DNA of 64,000 nucleotides from Closterium sp. NIES-65. Lineage: Eukaryota > Streptophyta > Zygnematophyceae > Desmidiales > Closteriaceae. Below are positions 43,801 through 53,086 of this stretch, one piece after another (within the stretch, counting starts at the first letter, position 1; each line of letters opens with the position of its first letter). Position numbers and translations under genes: made by a program. A model generated the notes under the pieces. That model was not told the origin of the DNA, did not search any database, and saw nothing but the letters and a program-made list of their open reading frames with translations. Where the stretch lies: positions 1,054,001 through 1,118,000 of the forward strand of contig CANXME010000542.1 of NCBI GenBank assembly GCA_948144175.1. The letters run 5' to 3'.

Positions 43801-45231
43801 GTAGAAGGGGACTGACTCGTCGAACGTGACGTCCTGGGAGGACAGAACACGACGAGAGGAGGGGTGGTAAAACTGCCACCCTGGGGCGTCAGTGGGGAAG
43901 CCAAGGAAGACACAGGGAGCAGCACGAGGGGACAGCTTGTCCGCAGACAAGTCGCGGACAAACGCCCGAGATCCCCAAACACGGAACACAGACGCATCGC
44001 CAACCTTCCCCGTCCACAGCAAGGCTGGGGACATCGCAGGCCGAGAGACCCGGGGGTGAAGGTTGAGCTGATGCGCCGCGTACCTCACCGCAAACGGCCA
44101 CAGAAAATGGGGGGCAGCCGCATGCATCATGGACGTACGAGCGACATCCATGACCATGCCAATGCGGCGCTCAGCAATCCCATTTTGCTGTGGAGAGTCC
44201 CGAAGCGTGAAGGTCTGGCGGATCCCCCGTGCACGACAGTAGTCTCGCAGAAGGCGAGAAGAGAACTCTCCGCCTCTGTCCGAGTGCAGACGCAGAACAG
44301 GAAAGTCCGAGCCGAAGCTCTTACTGAGCTGGAGACGAGCCTCGCGGATCCAGTCGATCAGCACCTCAGTGACCGCACCCTTGCTGCGCAAGGGGAGGAC
44401 TGTGGTGTAACGCGAGTAGTCGTCAACCACCAGCAGGAAGTAGCGCTCGTAACCCTGCCCACGGACGGGGGCTGGGCCCCACACATCCATGTGAAGCGTC
44501 TGCAGGGGAGCCTCTGTTGGGGGGAAGTGGGAGGAGTGAGGAGTAGCCCGGAGGCGACCCTCGACACAGGGGACACAGGAAGGTCCTGGCCCGGAGGGGA
44601 GAGGAGGGAGAGACTGGGGAAGACCAGAGACAAGGACACGGGAAGCCATGCTCCGAAGACGGGGCAAGGAGGGGTGGCCAAGACGGTGGTGCCACAGGAG
44701 AGTCTCGTGAGACAGGAGGCGACAAGAACAGGGGGCAGACTCAGGACCTGACCGGGACGCAGCAGCAAGCACCTGACCCGACGCAGCCACGTGACCAGAC
44801 GCAGGGACAGGAGGAGACTCAACGGTCAGGGTGTAGAGACTCGACCCCGGCCGACGCGAGAACGTGGCCAGGTGTCGGCCTGTGCGTGCCTCCGTGCAGT
44901 GGGTCACCCGCTGACTCGCAGGAGTGAACTGGTGAACCCCCACATCCTGCAGGTCCGCTCCACTCACCAAGTTCGTAGAGAACGAGGGAAGGTACAGACC
45001 AGACAGGGTGCCCGAAGGGGCAGCCGGACACGGGAGGACAGTGGAGAAGTGAGACAGGACAGGACCCCCAGAGGGGTCAGCAAGGGAGACCGCAACCGGC
45101 CGGCCGAGCGGCGTAAGGGTAGTGCGGTCTCGAAAGAAGGAGCGAGAAGCCCCGGAGTCAAGTGTGAAAGTGAGGGAGGACGAGGACGACGCAGTACCTG
45201 AGAGCGCAGTCTCACCAGTACCTGAGAGCAC
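40816..45231 (-). CDS. E8 pol polyprotein (family S Copia)
   Basis: A 1,471-codon open frame. Domains in order: aspartic protease (TLDSGASRSFFRD, about residues 24-36), integrase zinc region (LLWHHRLGHPSLPRL, CVPCVEGR), integrase core (LHMDVWGPAPVRGQG, LHSDRGGEFSSRLL, NGIAERRIGMVMDVA), a 15-bp-repeat linker of Gly-Ala-Glu-Pro type (about residues 520-660), a Pro-rich stretch, RT (MWIFRVKRPPGSPPVFKARY, LDFSTAFLQGSLHEEIW, YILVYVDDLVFA) and RNase H (TGHADASWADDQATQRS, YVDNKAMLALC, ANTADVFTKALAPCDHQRF). The ATG used is simply the first in the frame; the natural product would be a gag-pol polyprotein as usual for Copia. It is the longest open frame in the window and could supply proteins to non-autonomous relatives such as E6. 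Confidence 0.92.
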   Translation of the reverse strand: MLSGTGETALSGTASSSSSLTFTLDSGASRSFFRDRTTLTPLGRPVAVSLADPSGGPVLSHFSTVLPCPAAPSGTLSGLYLPSFSTNLVSGADLQDVGVHQFTPASQRVTHCTEARTGRHLATFSRRPGSSLYTLTVESPPVPASGHVAASGQVLAAASRSGPESAPCSCRLLSHETLLWHHRLGHPSLPRLRSMASRVLVSGLPQSLPPLPSGPGPSCVPCVEGRLRATPHSSHFPPTEAPLQTLHMDVWGPAPVRGQGYERYFLLVVDDYSRYTTVLPLRSKGAVTEVLIDWIREARLQLSKSFGSDFPVLRLHSDRGGEFSSRLLRDYCRARGIRQTFTLRDSPQQNGIAERRIGMVMDVARTSMMHAAAPHFLWPFAVRYAAHQLNLHPRVSRPAMSPALLWTGKVGDASVFRVWGSRAFVRDLSADKLSPRAAPCVFLGFPTDAPGWQFYHPSSRRVLSSQDVTFDESVPFYRLFPYRTPSLPPPPDFLVPVPPPVDPLPPQVPAPSGVSQVDAVDPVEVTGDSGAAAGAEPGGADSRGAVRGGAEPGGATAGGAGPEGATAGGAEPGDAEPGGAVPGGAGSGGAGWGAAEPGGAELGAAEPGGAASGAAEPGVSPAAASRWEPLSPQELREWFARRWRRAAESGGAAGAGAGASSTVEGAGAAGPGAAGPAGPPGAGPAEGVGAEPTAVGPAGGGVGGAGAVAEGAGAVPAESGAAARPRPYFVPLLQQVLGLSPPVEGPPPVESQSLLEPSSPLPAPSPYAGPTGGLAERREPASRPASPVRAARASGRSSRQRPPPVPGTHRMSLRPSTAPLRAPLPSPPESSLPALADPESDSLRAASPTVTRLLATVVTDPSFESTAASALVAELVDFAARCRLDYAASLVAESASVCPPSVGGECALGTDVLEDRQEELQCLAAASPHLASVLLAPEGDPDALDIPTPRSYAEAVEGPYSSQWQAAMDAEMASWKSTGTYVDAVPPPGANIVSGMWIFRVKRPPGSPPVFKARYVARGFSQRQGVDYFQTFSPTPKMTTLRVLLHIAAQRDYELHSLDFSTAFLQGSLHEEIWLRRPPGFTGTFPPGTQWSLRRPVYGLRQAPREWHDTLRTTLAALGFAPSTADPSLFLRTDTSLPPFYILVYVDDLVFATADTAGLAYVKSELLKRHTCTDLGELRSYLGLQITRDRARRTITLTQSHMVQQVLQRFGFTYSSPQATPLPTRHSLSALPSDESVESSGPYAELVGCLMYLMTCTRPDLAYPLSILARYVAPGRHRPEHMAAAKRVLRYLCSTSGMGLVLGGRSPVVLTGHADASWADDQATQRSSQGYTFSLGSGSVSWRSTRSSSVLGSSCEAEIYAGAMGAQELRWLTYLLTDLGEPPRSPPVLYVDNKAMLALCREQRLEHRTKHIALRYFLARELQQRGQLRLAYVASEANTADVFTKALAPCDHQRFCTQLGLVPVLPHLLSS

Positions 45232-45306
45232 AGACGCACTGGCACCTAGAGCAGCAGCCTCACAAGCACCTAGCGCAGCAGTACCAATGCCCGGGTCGGG
45301 CTGGAA

Positions 45307-46746
45307 TCACCGGTAACCCTCATTCTCTTCACTATAATCCACAGCATACATAGCAGCAAGGATAGCATCAAAATCAAGATCAAAGATCGCTACACCAGCC
45401 CTAAGAAGCTCATCCCAGCGAGGGATCTCACTAGCCCCAGGGAACTGCCGACGCCAAGCGTCCGTCAGGCGGCCAAAGCAGCGCTGGGTGGCGTGGGCAC
45501 CCCCACACTGCTCACCCGCGCGGTCGCCGGAACGAAGAACGTAGGTGCAGGGACCAGTACCCCCACCCCTCTGACGCCCAGCGTACCACTCACGAAGCTG
45601 CTGAGGCGGAGGGATGTCCCGCGAGCGCTGCTGCTGCTGCCGCTGCGAGCGCTGGCCACCACCACCGCCGCTACGCTGCTGGGTACCACCCCGACCAGCT
45701 CCACCTCCTCCACCACCACCGCCTCCTCCGCTGCCGCCTCCACCGCCTCCACCTCCGCCGCCTCCACCTCCGTCGCTGCCTCCACCACCACCGCTGGCAC
45801 CACCACCGCCGTCTCCGCTGCTGTTGCCACCACCACCACCACCACCCCCGCCACTAGTCCCGCCACCACCCCCACTCCCTCCGCCGCCACCGCCGCCACC
45901 GCCACCGCCCCCTCCAGCCCCACCCGCGCCCTTGCCCCCCTTGCCCTTGCTAGAGCGACGTCTCCCACTAGGGGTAGACGCCGCGCCGACCGACTCAAGA
46001 CCAAGCAGGTCGGCAGCAGCAGCAGAGGCAACAGAGGGCAGCAAGGGGGAAGGAGAGCACCCCTCAAAGATGGGGGTGCGAGGGTCACCACGAGAAGCAC
46101 CTACAGCAACTATGCTCTTCTCCGCTGCGAGGAGGGCCTTCTCGAGGAGGTCGACGGTGAGGGTGGTGGGATAGACAGCGAGAAAGTGGTCCCTGACGAC
46201 GCGAAGGGAGTCAGGGAGGCGCGCGACTACGTAGTAGAGAGCGATGTACATGGGGGGGGGGTTCTTAGCGCAGAACTCAGCAGGAAGGGCGGCGCGGTAG
46301 CGAGTGTCACTAGTGCGGAGGTGCGTAATGAGGTCAGCAACAGTGGGAAAGGCAGAGAGGTCAGGAAAGAGGTAGGGAAGCATGAGACGGCTCAGTGCAG
46401 CAGTGGCAGGGGAGGAGTAGCGCGCAACTACAGCGTCGTACAAGGTCTGAGCACTCTTGTACTGGCTAAAGTGCGCACGCTCAGAGGTAGGGAGGTGGCG
46501 ACGCACAGCAAGACGTGCAGCAGCATCGCGGGTGGCCCACTGAGAGCGGACAGAGGGATCAGCATCAGCAGCAGGAGCAGGAGAGGCGCCAGAGGTGAGG
46601 TCAAAGAGAGAAAGGTCGTCAGCCCTGTCGCACTGTAAGAACAGCTGCAGGTCGTCTAACCAGACCTCAAAATCAATGGCGCGACCCTCAGCGTCGAAAG
46701 CTAGGACACTAGGGGTAGCCATGGCGACGACAGCGACGCAGTGCAA
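45307..46746 (-). CDS. E8 gag (family S Copia)
   Basis: A 479-codon frame; the start conserved between copies is MATPSVLAFDAEGRAIDFEV at 46,722. The N-terminal half is an alpha-rich gag domain (WLDDLQLFLQCDRADDLSLF, LPDSLRVVRDHFLAVYPTTL). A basic SGRRRSSKGKGGKGAGG stretch leads into a Gly-rich tract of about 80 residues coded by GGN triplets (45,690-45,930). Then comes a Gln/Arg run and a zinc knuckle with a 13-residue first loop, Cys-x13-Cys-x3-His-x4-Cys (about 45,545-45,475), and DAWRRQFPGASEIPRWDELL. The gag would coat the RNA in the virus-like particle. The long first loop is unlike the normal Cys-x2-Cys knuckle but is the same in all family S copies. Confidence 0.9.
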   Translation of the reverse strand: MHCVAVVAMATPSVLAFDAEGRAIDFEVWLDDLQLFLQCDRADDLSLFDLTSGASPAPAADADPSVRSQWATRDAAARLAVRRHLPTSERAHFSQYKSAQTLYDAVVARYSSPATAALSRLMLPYLFPDLSAFPTVADLITHLRTSDTRYRAALPAEFCAKNPPPMYIALYYVVARLPDSLRVVRDHFLAVYPTTLTVDLLEKALLAAEKSIVAVGASRGDPRTPIFEGCSPSPLLPSVASAAAADLLGLESVGAASTPSGRRRSSKGKGGKGAGGAGGGGGGGGGGGGGSGGGGGTSGGGGGGGGGNSSGDGGGGASGGGGGSDGGGGGGGGGGGGGSGGGGGGGGGGAGRGGTQQRSGGGGGQRSQRQQQQRSRDIPPPQQLREWYAGRQRGGGTGPCTYVLRSGDRAGEQCGGAHATQRCFGRLTDAWRRQFPGASEIPRWDELLRAGVAIFDLDFDAILAAMYAVDYSEENEGYR

Positions 46747-46759
46747 GCAGTAGGGAAAG

Positions 46760-47760
46760 AGCTCGCAGTGTCAGTGGGACTGTGCTCACTAGGCAGGGCA
46801 GGTCGTGTAGCTCTGCAGAAAGGCGGCTCAGCGACCGGGCGGCTCGGGTGCACAGCGGCTCGGCTCCCGGGCGGCTCGGTGGCTGGGCGGCTCGGGCGCA
46901 GGGCGGCTCGGCTCTCGGGCGGCTCGGCGGCTGGGCGGCTCGGGTGCAGGGCGACTCGGCTCCCGGGCGGCTCGGCGTTGGGCGGCTCGGCTCCCGGGCG
47001 GTTCGGCTGCTGGGGCGGCTCGGCCGGGAGATGCAAGGGCGGGGCCGTCAGGTGCAGCGGCGGGTCGACCGGTGCAGTGACGGGCCGGCAGGTGCAGCGG
47101 CGGGCCGGCAGGTGCAGCGGCGGGCCGGCAGGTGAAGCGGCGGGCCTCTGGGTGCAGCGGCGGGCCGGCAGGCACAGCGGCGGGCCGGCAGGAGCAGCGG
47201 CGGGGCCGTCAGGAGAGGCGGCGGGCCGTAGGGTGCAGCGGCGGGCCGTAGGGTGCAGCGGCGGGCCGTAGGGTGCAGCGGCGGGCCGTAGGGTGCAGCG
47301 GCGGGCCGTAGGGTGCAGCGGCGGGCCGGCAGGTGCAGCGGCGGGGCCGTCAGGCGAAGCGGCGGGCCGTTGGGTGCAGCGGCGGGCCGGTAGGTGCAGC
47401 GGCGGGCCGGCAGGTGCAGCGGAGTGCCGGCAGGAGCAGCGGCGGGCCGGCAGGAGCAGCGGCGGGGCCGTCAGGTGAGGCGGCGGGCCGTAGGGTGCAG
47501 CGGCGGGCCGTAGGGTGCAGCGGCGGGCCGGCAGGGCCGCGTCAGAGGCGGCGGCGGGGCCGCGGCAGTAGAGGCGGGGCCGCGTCAGGGGAGGCGGCGG
47601 GGCCGCGTCAGGGGAGGCGGCGGGCCGCGTCAGGAGAGGCGGCGGGGCCGCGTCAGAGGAGGCGGCGGGCCGCGTCAGGAGAGGCGGCGGGGCCGCGTCA
47701 AGCAGGAGAGGTGGCGGGGCCGCGTCTGAGGGACAGCGGGGCCGCGAGGGAAAAGGCGAC
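46760..47760. repeat. GC-rich tandem repeats in the E8 leader
   Basis: Several blocks: cgggcggctcgg-type units (46,830-47,030), a 20-bp unit gggtgcagcggcgggccgta (clear at 47,230-47,330, with ggcaggtgcag variants on both sides) and gccgcgtcaggagaggcggc-type units (47,540-47,720). Between gag and LTR, in the place of the leaders of E3 and E7. The long open frames here are artefacts. Confidence 0.85.
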
Positions 47761-47773
47761 CCCAGGGGTCGCC

Positions 47774-47801
<28 letters not shown>
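47774..47801. repeat. Run of 28 A (T on the E8 sense strand)
   Basis: In E8 orientation this is a T28 tract about 70 bp after the primer site. E3 has T14 and E7 about T8 at the corresponding place. Confidence 0.9.
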
Positions 47802-47805
<4 letters not shown>

Positions 47806-47858
47806 GCGCCTCGGGGCGCGCTTCGGTGGGCCCTAAAAAAAACGGTCCTAAGGCAGGA

Positions 47859-47872
47859 CCCGCTCTATACCA
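47859..47872 (-). other. Primer binding site of E8
   Basis: On the minus strand TGGTATAGAGCGGG directly follows the 5' LTR, close to TGGTATCAGAGC. Confidence 0.8.
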
Positions 47873-48002
47873 TGTGAAACAGGAAAACAGGAATGGATTG
47901 ACTAAGGAAAGATTGGGTACAAATCCAACCCTAGAAAGCTGTACCCCATATGTGCTACCCCACTATAGCCTACAAACATGCATGAGCTATAATACTCTGA
48001 CA
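47873..48002 (-). repeat. 5' LTR of E8 (130 bp)
   Basis: Differs from the other LTR at one site. Followed on the plus strand by target duplication tactt (48,003-48,007) and then by the E7 linker. Confidence 0.95.
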
Positions 48003-48007
48003 TACTT

Positions 48008-50450
48008 GAGCTGGTGGGCCTGCAGGTTCGACTGGAGCTGGTTCTGCTGAGGGTGTTGGCGCTGAGACTACTGCTGGCGGTCCTATTGGGGGTACTACTG
48101 GTGCTGCTGGAGGTTCTGGAGCTGCTGGAGGTGCTACTGGAGCGGTTGCTCCTGTTGGGAGTACTGGTACTGTTCCTGCTGTGTCTGGCGTCGCCGCGCG
48201 GCCTCGACTGTACTTCGTTCCCCTCCTGCAGCAGGTTCTTGGTCTTCCGCCTTCTACTGGTCCTCCTCCTTCTTTAGAGTGTCCACAGCCTGTCCCGTCA
48301 CAGTTACAGTTGCAGCCTACCTCCCCTTTGCCTGCTCCTTCTCTCTACACTGGTCCTACTGGAGGTCTTGCTGAGCGTTGTGAGCCTGCGTCTCGCCCTG
48401 CGTCACATGTCCGAGCTGCTCGCACTAGTGGTCGTGGTTTGCGTCAGCGTCCACCTCCTGTCCCTGGCACGCACCGGATGTCTCTGCGTCCGTCCACTGC
48501 TCCTCTGCCTTCTCCTCCTGAGTCCTCATTTCCTACTCTTGCCGACCCTGAGTCGGACTCTCTTTGTGCTGCCAGTCCTATTGTCACGCGTCTCCTTGCT
48601 ACTGTCGTAACTGACCTTTCTTTCGAGTCCACTGCTGCGTCTGCCCTAGTTGCTGAGCTCGTCGACTTTGTTGCTTGCTGTCGCCTAGACTACGCTGCTA
48701 GTCTTGTCACTGAGTCTGAATCTGTCTGTCCTCCGTCCGTCGGGGGTGTGTTTGCCCTTGGCACGGACGTCCTTGAGGACAGGCAGGAGGAGTTCCAGTG
48801 TCTGACAGCTGCTTCACCTCATCTCTGGTCTGTACTGCTTACCCCTGAGGGAGACCCGGATGCACTTGACATCCCGACTCCGTGCTCTTACGCGGAGGCG
48901 ATAGAGGGTCCCTACTCCTCTCAGTGGCAGGCAGCTATGGATGCAGAGATGGCTTCCTGGAATTCCACAGGCACCTACGTTGACGCTGTCCCCCCCTCTT
49001 GGGGCGAACATCGTCAATGGCATGTGGATTTTCAAGGTGAAGCGGCCGCCGGGTTCTCCGCCTGTCTTCAAGGCGCGTTACGTGGCTCGTGGCTTCAGAC
49101 AGCGGCAGGGAGTTGTCTACTTTCAGACCTTCTCCCCTACCCCGACGATGAACACTCTTCGGGTACTGCTGCACGTAGCTGCTCACCGTGACTACGAGCT
49201 ACACTCTCTTGACTTCAGCACTGCTTTCCTGCAGGGCAGCCTGCACGAGGAGATCCGGCTGCTCCGCCCACTTGGCTTCACTGGGAATTTTCCTTCTGGC
49301 ACCCAGTGGAGCCTCCGGCGGCCAGTCTACGGTCTCCGCCAGGCACCGCGTGAGTGGCACGACACACTGAGGACTACACTTGCGGCTCTTGGGTTTGCTC
49401 CCTCTACTGCCGACCCGTCGCTGTTTCTACGCACCGACACTTCTCTGCCGCCGTTCTACATCCCCGCGTACGTTGACGACTTGGTCTTTGCCACAGCTTA
49501 CACTGCTGGACTCGCCTACGTGAAGTCCGAGCTGCAGAAGAGACACACGTGCACAGACCTGGGTGAGCTGCGCAGCTACCTTGGCTTGCAGATCACCCGG
49601 GACAGAGCACGGCGCACCATTACCCTGACTTAGTCACACATGGTGCAGCAGGTCCTTCAGCGCTTCGGCTTCACGTACTCCTCGCCTCAGGCCACTCCTC
49701 TGTCTACTCGCCACTCGCTCTCAGCTCTGCCTTCGGATGAGTCCGTAGAGTCGAGTGGCCCGTACCTAGAGCTTGTTGGCTGCCTCATGTACCTGATGAC
49801 CTGCACACGACCTGACCTTGCATACCCTCTTAGCATTCTCGCACGCTATGTTGCTCCTGGGAGACACCGACCAGAGCACATGGCTGCAGCGAAGAGGGTG
49901 TTGCGCTACTTGTGCAGTACGTCAGGCATGGGGCTAGTGCATGGAGGGCGGAGTCCAATGGTCCTCACTGGGCACGCGGACGCTTCTTGGGCTGACGACC
50001 AGGCTATGCAGCGGTCGTCACAGGGTTACACCGTCAGCCTTGGTTCCGGCTCTGTTTCGTGGCGGGCTACTCGCTCGTCCTCTGTTCTCGGCTCTAGTTG
50101 TGAGGCTGAGATCTACGGAGGGGCCATGGCTGCACAGGAGCTTCGCTGGCTCACCTACGTGCTGACAGACCTTGGAGAGTCGCCTCGTTCTCCTCAAGTC
50201 CTGTACGTAGACAACAAGGCCATGCTGGCCTTGTGACGAGAGCAGCGACTGGAGCACAGAATAAAGCTCATTGCTCTTTGCTACTTCCTTGCTCGTGAGC
50301 TACAGCAGCGTGGTCAGTTGCGGCTTGCGTACGTGGCCTCTGAGGCCAACACTGCTGATGTCTTCACCAAGGCACTTGCGCCTTGTGATCATCAGCGCTT
50401 CTGCACGCAGCTGGGTCTTGTACCTGTCTTGCCTCACTTGCTCACCTCTT
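48008..50450 (+). mobile_element. E7 linker end, RT and RNase H
   Basis: E7 resumes with Gly-Ala-type linker DNA and YFVPLLQQVLGLPPS, then a Ser/Pro-rich part (PASHVRAARTSGRGLRQRPP, TDLSFESTAASALVAELVDF). RT follows (VDAVPP, MWIFKVKRPPGSPPVFKARY, LHSLDFSTAFLQGSLHEEIR, YGLRQAPREWHDTL), and RNase H (YLELVGCLMYLMTCTRPDLA, TGHADASWADDQAMQRSSQ, SSCEAEIYGGAMAAQELRW, YVDNKAMLAL). Fossil with several breaks. Confidence 0.88.
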
Positions 50451-50662
50451 GACCTTGCTTGTACTGTTGCATATATATACACCTGCTCTTGCTTGTCTAG
50501 TCTTTTATTTATATGTACTCCTGCATGTGAACTGGCCTTGTGGCCTTGAACTTGTGCTCGGAATGTGTGGTGACTTTGTGATCCACCCTGAGCTTGCTTT
50601 GCTTTGCTTTGCTTTACTGGTCTTGTGACCCCTTGTTCTCCCCCACTTTGCCTATGGGGGTG

Positions 50663-50782
50663 TGTCAGAACATATATCTTGTGCATATTGTGTAGGCTAT
50701 AGTGGGGTAGCCCATAAGGGGTACAACCCAATTAGGGTTAGTACTTGTACTCAGTTCATTCATTCTCGTTTCAGTTTTCTCA
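50663..50782 (+). repeat. 3' LTR of E7 (120 bp)
   Basis: Same start and end as the 5' LTR, shorter by 11 bp, with about four base changes. Preceded by ttctcccccactttgcctat with ggggg; followed by target duplication cgcaa. Confidence 0.92.
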
Positions 50783-51459
50783 CGCAAAACCCTCTTAGCG
50801 GCCTCCATGTGCTCTGGTCCATGTCTCCCGGGCTCAACGTAGCGTGCCAGGATGCTAAGAGGGTAGGAGAGGTTAGGTCGAGTGCAGGTCATCAGGTACA
50901 TGGGGCAGCCCACAAGCTCTGGATACGGGCCACTCGGCTCTACGGACTCGTCCAAAGGTGGAGCTGAGAGCGAATGACCGATAGGCAGAGGAGTGGAATG
51001 TGGCGAGGAGTACTGGAAGCGGAAGCGCTGAAGGACCTGGTGCACCATGTGTGACTAAGTCAAGGTAATGGTGCGCCGTGCTCTGTACCGGGTGATCTGC
51101 AAGCCAAGATAGTTGCGCAGCTCACCCAGGTCTGTGCACGTGTGCCTCTTCTTCAGCTCCGACTTCACAAGGGCTAGTCCCTCAGTGTCGCAAGCGTCGT
51201 TGTCAGTGTGGCATGCCACTTGCGAGGCGCCTGACGGAGACCGTAGACCTGGGCGCCGGAGGCTCCACTTGGTACTTGCAGGAAACGACCCAGTGAAGCC
51301 AGGTGGGCGGCGCAGCCAGATCTCTTCGTGCAGGCTGCCCTGTAAGAAAGTTGTGTTGAATTCAAGAGATTGAAGCTCGTAGTCACGCTGAGCGGCGGAG
51401 TGCAGCAGCACCCGAGGAGTGGTCATCTTTGGGGCAGGGGAGAAGGTCTGGAAGAAGGC
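50783..51459 (-). mobile_element. E5 RNase H start and RT end
   Basis: Minus-strand reading shows YGLRQAPRKWH-type, YLGLQITRYRARRTITLT, MVHQVLQRFRFQYSSP and GPYPELVGCPMYLMTCTRPN, all homologous to E7 and E8. Bounded on the left by E7 and on the right by a solo LTR. Confidence 0.85.
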
Positions 51460-51581
51460 TGTCAAATTATAATATTCTGTAGGCTATAGTGGGGTAGTCC
51501 ATATGGGGTACACATTTCTAGGGTTGCATACTTGTATCACTTTCATTCCATAGTTCATTCATTCTCGTTCTACTTTTTTCA
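51460..51581 (-). mobile_element. Solo LTR of family S in E5
   Basis: A 122-bp sequence starting tgtcaaattataatattc and ending ttttttca on the plus strand has the family core (ggctatagtggggtag). It is flanked by aaggc on both sides (51,455-51,459 and 51,582-51,586). No internal region is present, so it is most likely the scar of LTR-LTR recombination after a full insertion. By its TGTC start and CA end the LTR points along the plus strand although it sits in a minus-strand element. Confidence 0.9.
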
Positions 51582-51586
51582 AAGGC

Positions 51587-53086
51587 AACTCCCCGTCGCT
51601 GACTGAAGCCTCGTGCAACGTAACGCGCTTTGAAGACAGGCGGAGAACCCGGCGGCCGCTTCACCCTGAAAATCCACATGCCATCGACTATGTTCGCCCA
51701 AGGAGGGGGAACTGCGTCGACGTAAGTGCCTATGGACTTCCAGGATGCCATCTCTGTGTCCATGGCTGTCTGCCACGGAGAGGAGTAGAATCCCGAAATC
51801 GCCTCAGGGTAAGAGCGCGGGGTCGGGGTGTCTGGTGCATCCAGGTCTCCCTCAGGTGCAATCAGCATGGATACGAGATGAGGTACAGCAGCTGCAAAAC
51901 ACTCAAAGTCCTCCTCCTTGTTCTCAAGGACGTCCGTGCAAAGAGCACACTCACCCCTGACGGACGGAGGACAGACAGACTCAGACTCTGCAACAAGACT
52001 AGTGGCGTAGTCGAGACGAAAGGCGGCAGCAAAGTCAACAAGCTCAGCAACTAGGGCAGACGTAGCAGTGGACTCAAATGAAGGGTCGGTGATAACAGTG
52101 GTTAGAAGACGGGTGACAGTAGGGCTGGCAACTAAGTCAGACTCAAGGTCCAGAACGTCAGGAAGAGAGGACGCGGAGGAGACGACAAGGGAACTCGAAG
52201 AGGAATAGAGGAAGGACGAAGTGCCATACCGTGCGTGCCTGGGACAGGATTAGGACGCGTACGAGGGACACGACGACTAGTGCGAACAGCACGAACAGGC
52301 GAGGCAGGACGAGACTCAAGCGCACGACCTTATGTAAGAGAGTCTTTCTGCTCAGTGTTAGGAGAAGGAGCAGGCAGTAGGGAGGCTAGCTGTATTGTGA
52401 CTGCGACTTGTCAGACGGTGGATATAGTAGAGGTGGAGTAAGTTCGGTAGATGACGGGAGGCCAAGAACTTGGCGAAGCAGTGAGACGAAGTACGGTCAC
52501 GGCCGCACAGTGCCTCCAGCACAAGTACCGACACCTCCAGCACCCCCAGCGCCAACACCTCCAGCTCCAGGGTCTCCTGCTCCAGTACCTGCAGAACCAC
52601 CAGCTCCAGCACCTCCAACACCTCCAGCACCTCGAGCAGCAGCAATATCACCAGCTCCGGCAACTCCAGTACCTCCAGCACGAGCACCTCCAGGACCAAC
52701 AGCTCTAGCACATCCAGTACCTTCAGCAGCACCACCACCACCAGCTCCGGCAGCTCCAGTACTTCCATTACGAGCACCTCCAGGACCAGCAGCTCAAGCA
52801 CCTTCAGTAGCTCTAGCAGCAGTGTCTCCAGCGGCAAGCCTCCAAGCTCCAGCATTGCCATTCTGAAGGGGGGTGCGCTGAGCAAACCACTCGTGTAGCT
52901 GCAATGGAGAGAGCAGCTCCCATCCCGTCGAGGCAGCCGTAGGACCTCCAGCAGACACAGGCTCAGCACCCCCAGGCTCCACACCCTCAGGCACAGCACC
53001 CCCAGGCTCCACACGCTCAGACTCAGCACCCCTAGGCTCCGCACCCTCAGACTCAGCAAATCGAGGCTCAGCACCCCCAGGCTCAT
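51587..53086 (-). mobile_element. E5 RT start and linker
   Basis: Minus-strand reading shows TPTPRSYPEAISGFYSSPWQ and MWIFRVKRPPGSPPVFKARY (RT entry, about 51,600-51,870), a Leu/Ser-rich spacer and codon-repeat linker (about 52,500-53,080; Gly-Gly-Ala-Glu-Pro-type units). Fossil, with more decay than E7. Confidence 0.8.

Larger units (their letters stand above)
40475..48002 (-). mobile_element. E8: young, nearly whole family S Copia nested in E7
   Basis: 130-bp LTRs at 40,475-40,604 and 47,873-48,002 differ at one site, and tactt flanks both sides exactly. On the minus strand it has primer site, a 1.1-kb GC-rich leader, a 479-codon gag frame, a 1,471-codon pol frame with protease, integrase, linker, RT and RNase H, and a 3' UTR. 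It looks close to whole, with perhaps one or two breaks, and is the best reference for the family in this window. It is about 7.5 kb long and very recent by its LTRs. Confidence 0.96.
36014..50782 (+). mobile_element. E7: family S Copia nested in E5
   Basis: The left LTR is 36,014-36,144 and the right LTR 50,663-50,782, with cgcaa as exact 5-bp target duplication (36,009-36,013 and 50,783-50,787). About 7.2 kb of its own sequence remain once the nested E8 (40,475-48,002) is set aside. It holds primer site, GC leader, gag, protease, integrase, linker, RT, RNase H and 3' UTR. LTRs differ by about four substitutions and one 11-bp length change, so it is younger than E3 and older than E8. It is broken in several places. 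Confidence 0.95.

Noticed and set aside
45493-46638. Plus-strand 381-codon Thr/Ala-rich open frame
   Set aside because: Antisense shadow of the E8 gag frame, whose protein is conserved in sequence with other copies.
46741-47836. Plus-strand Arg/Gly/Cys-rich open frames in the E8 leader
   Set aside because: The 20-bp tandem repeat keeps all frames open; position and composition match the non-coding leaders of other copies.
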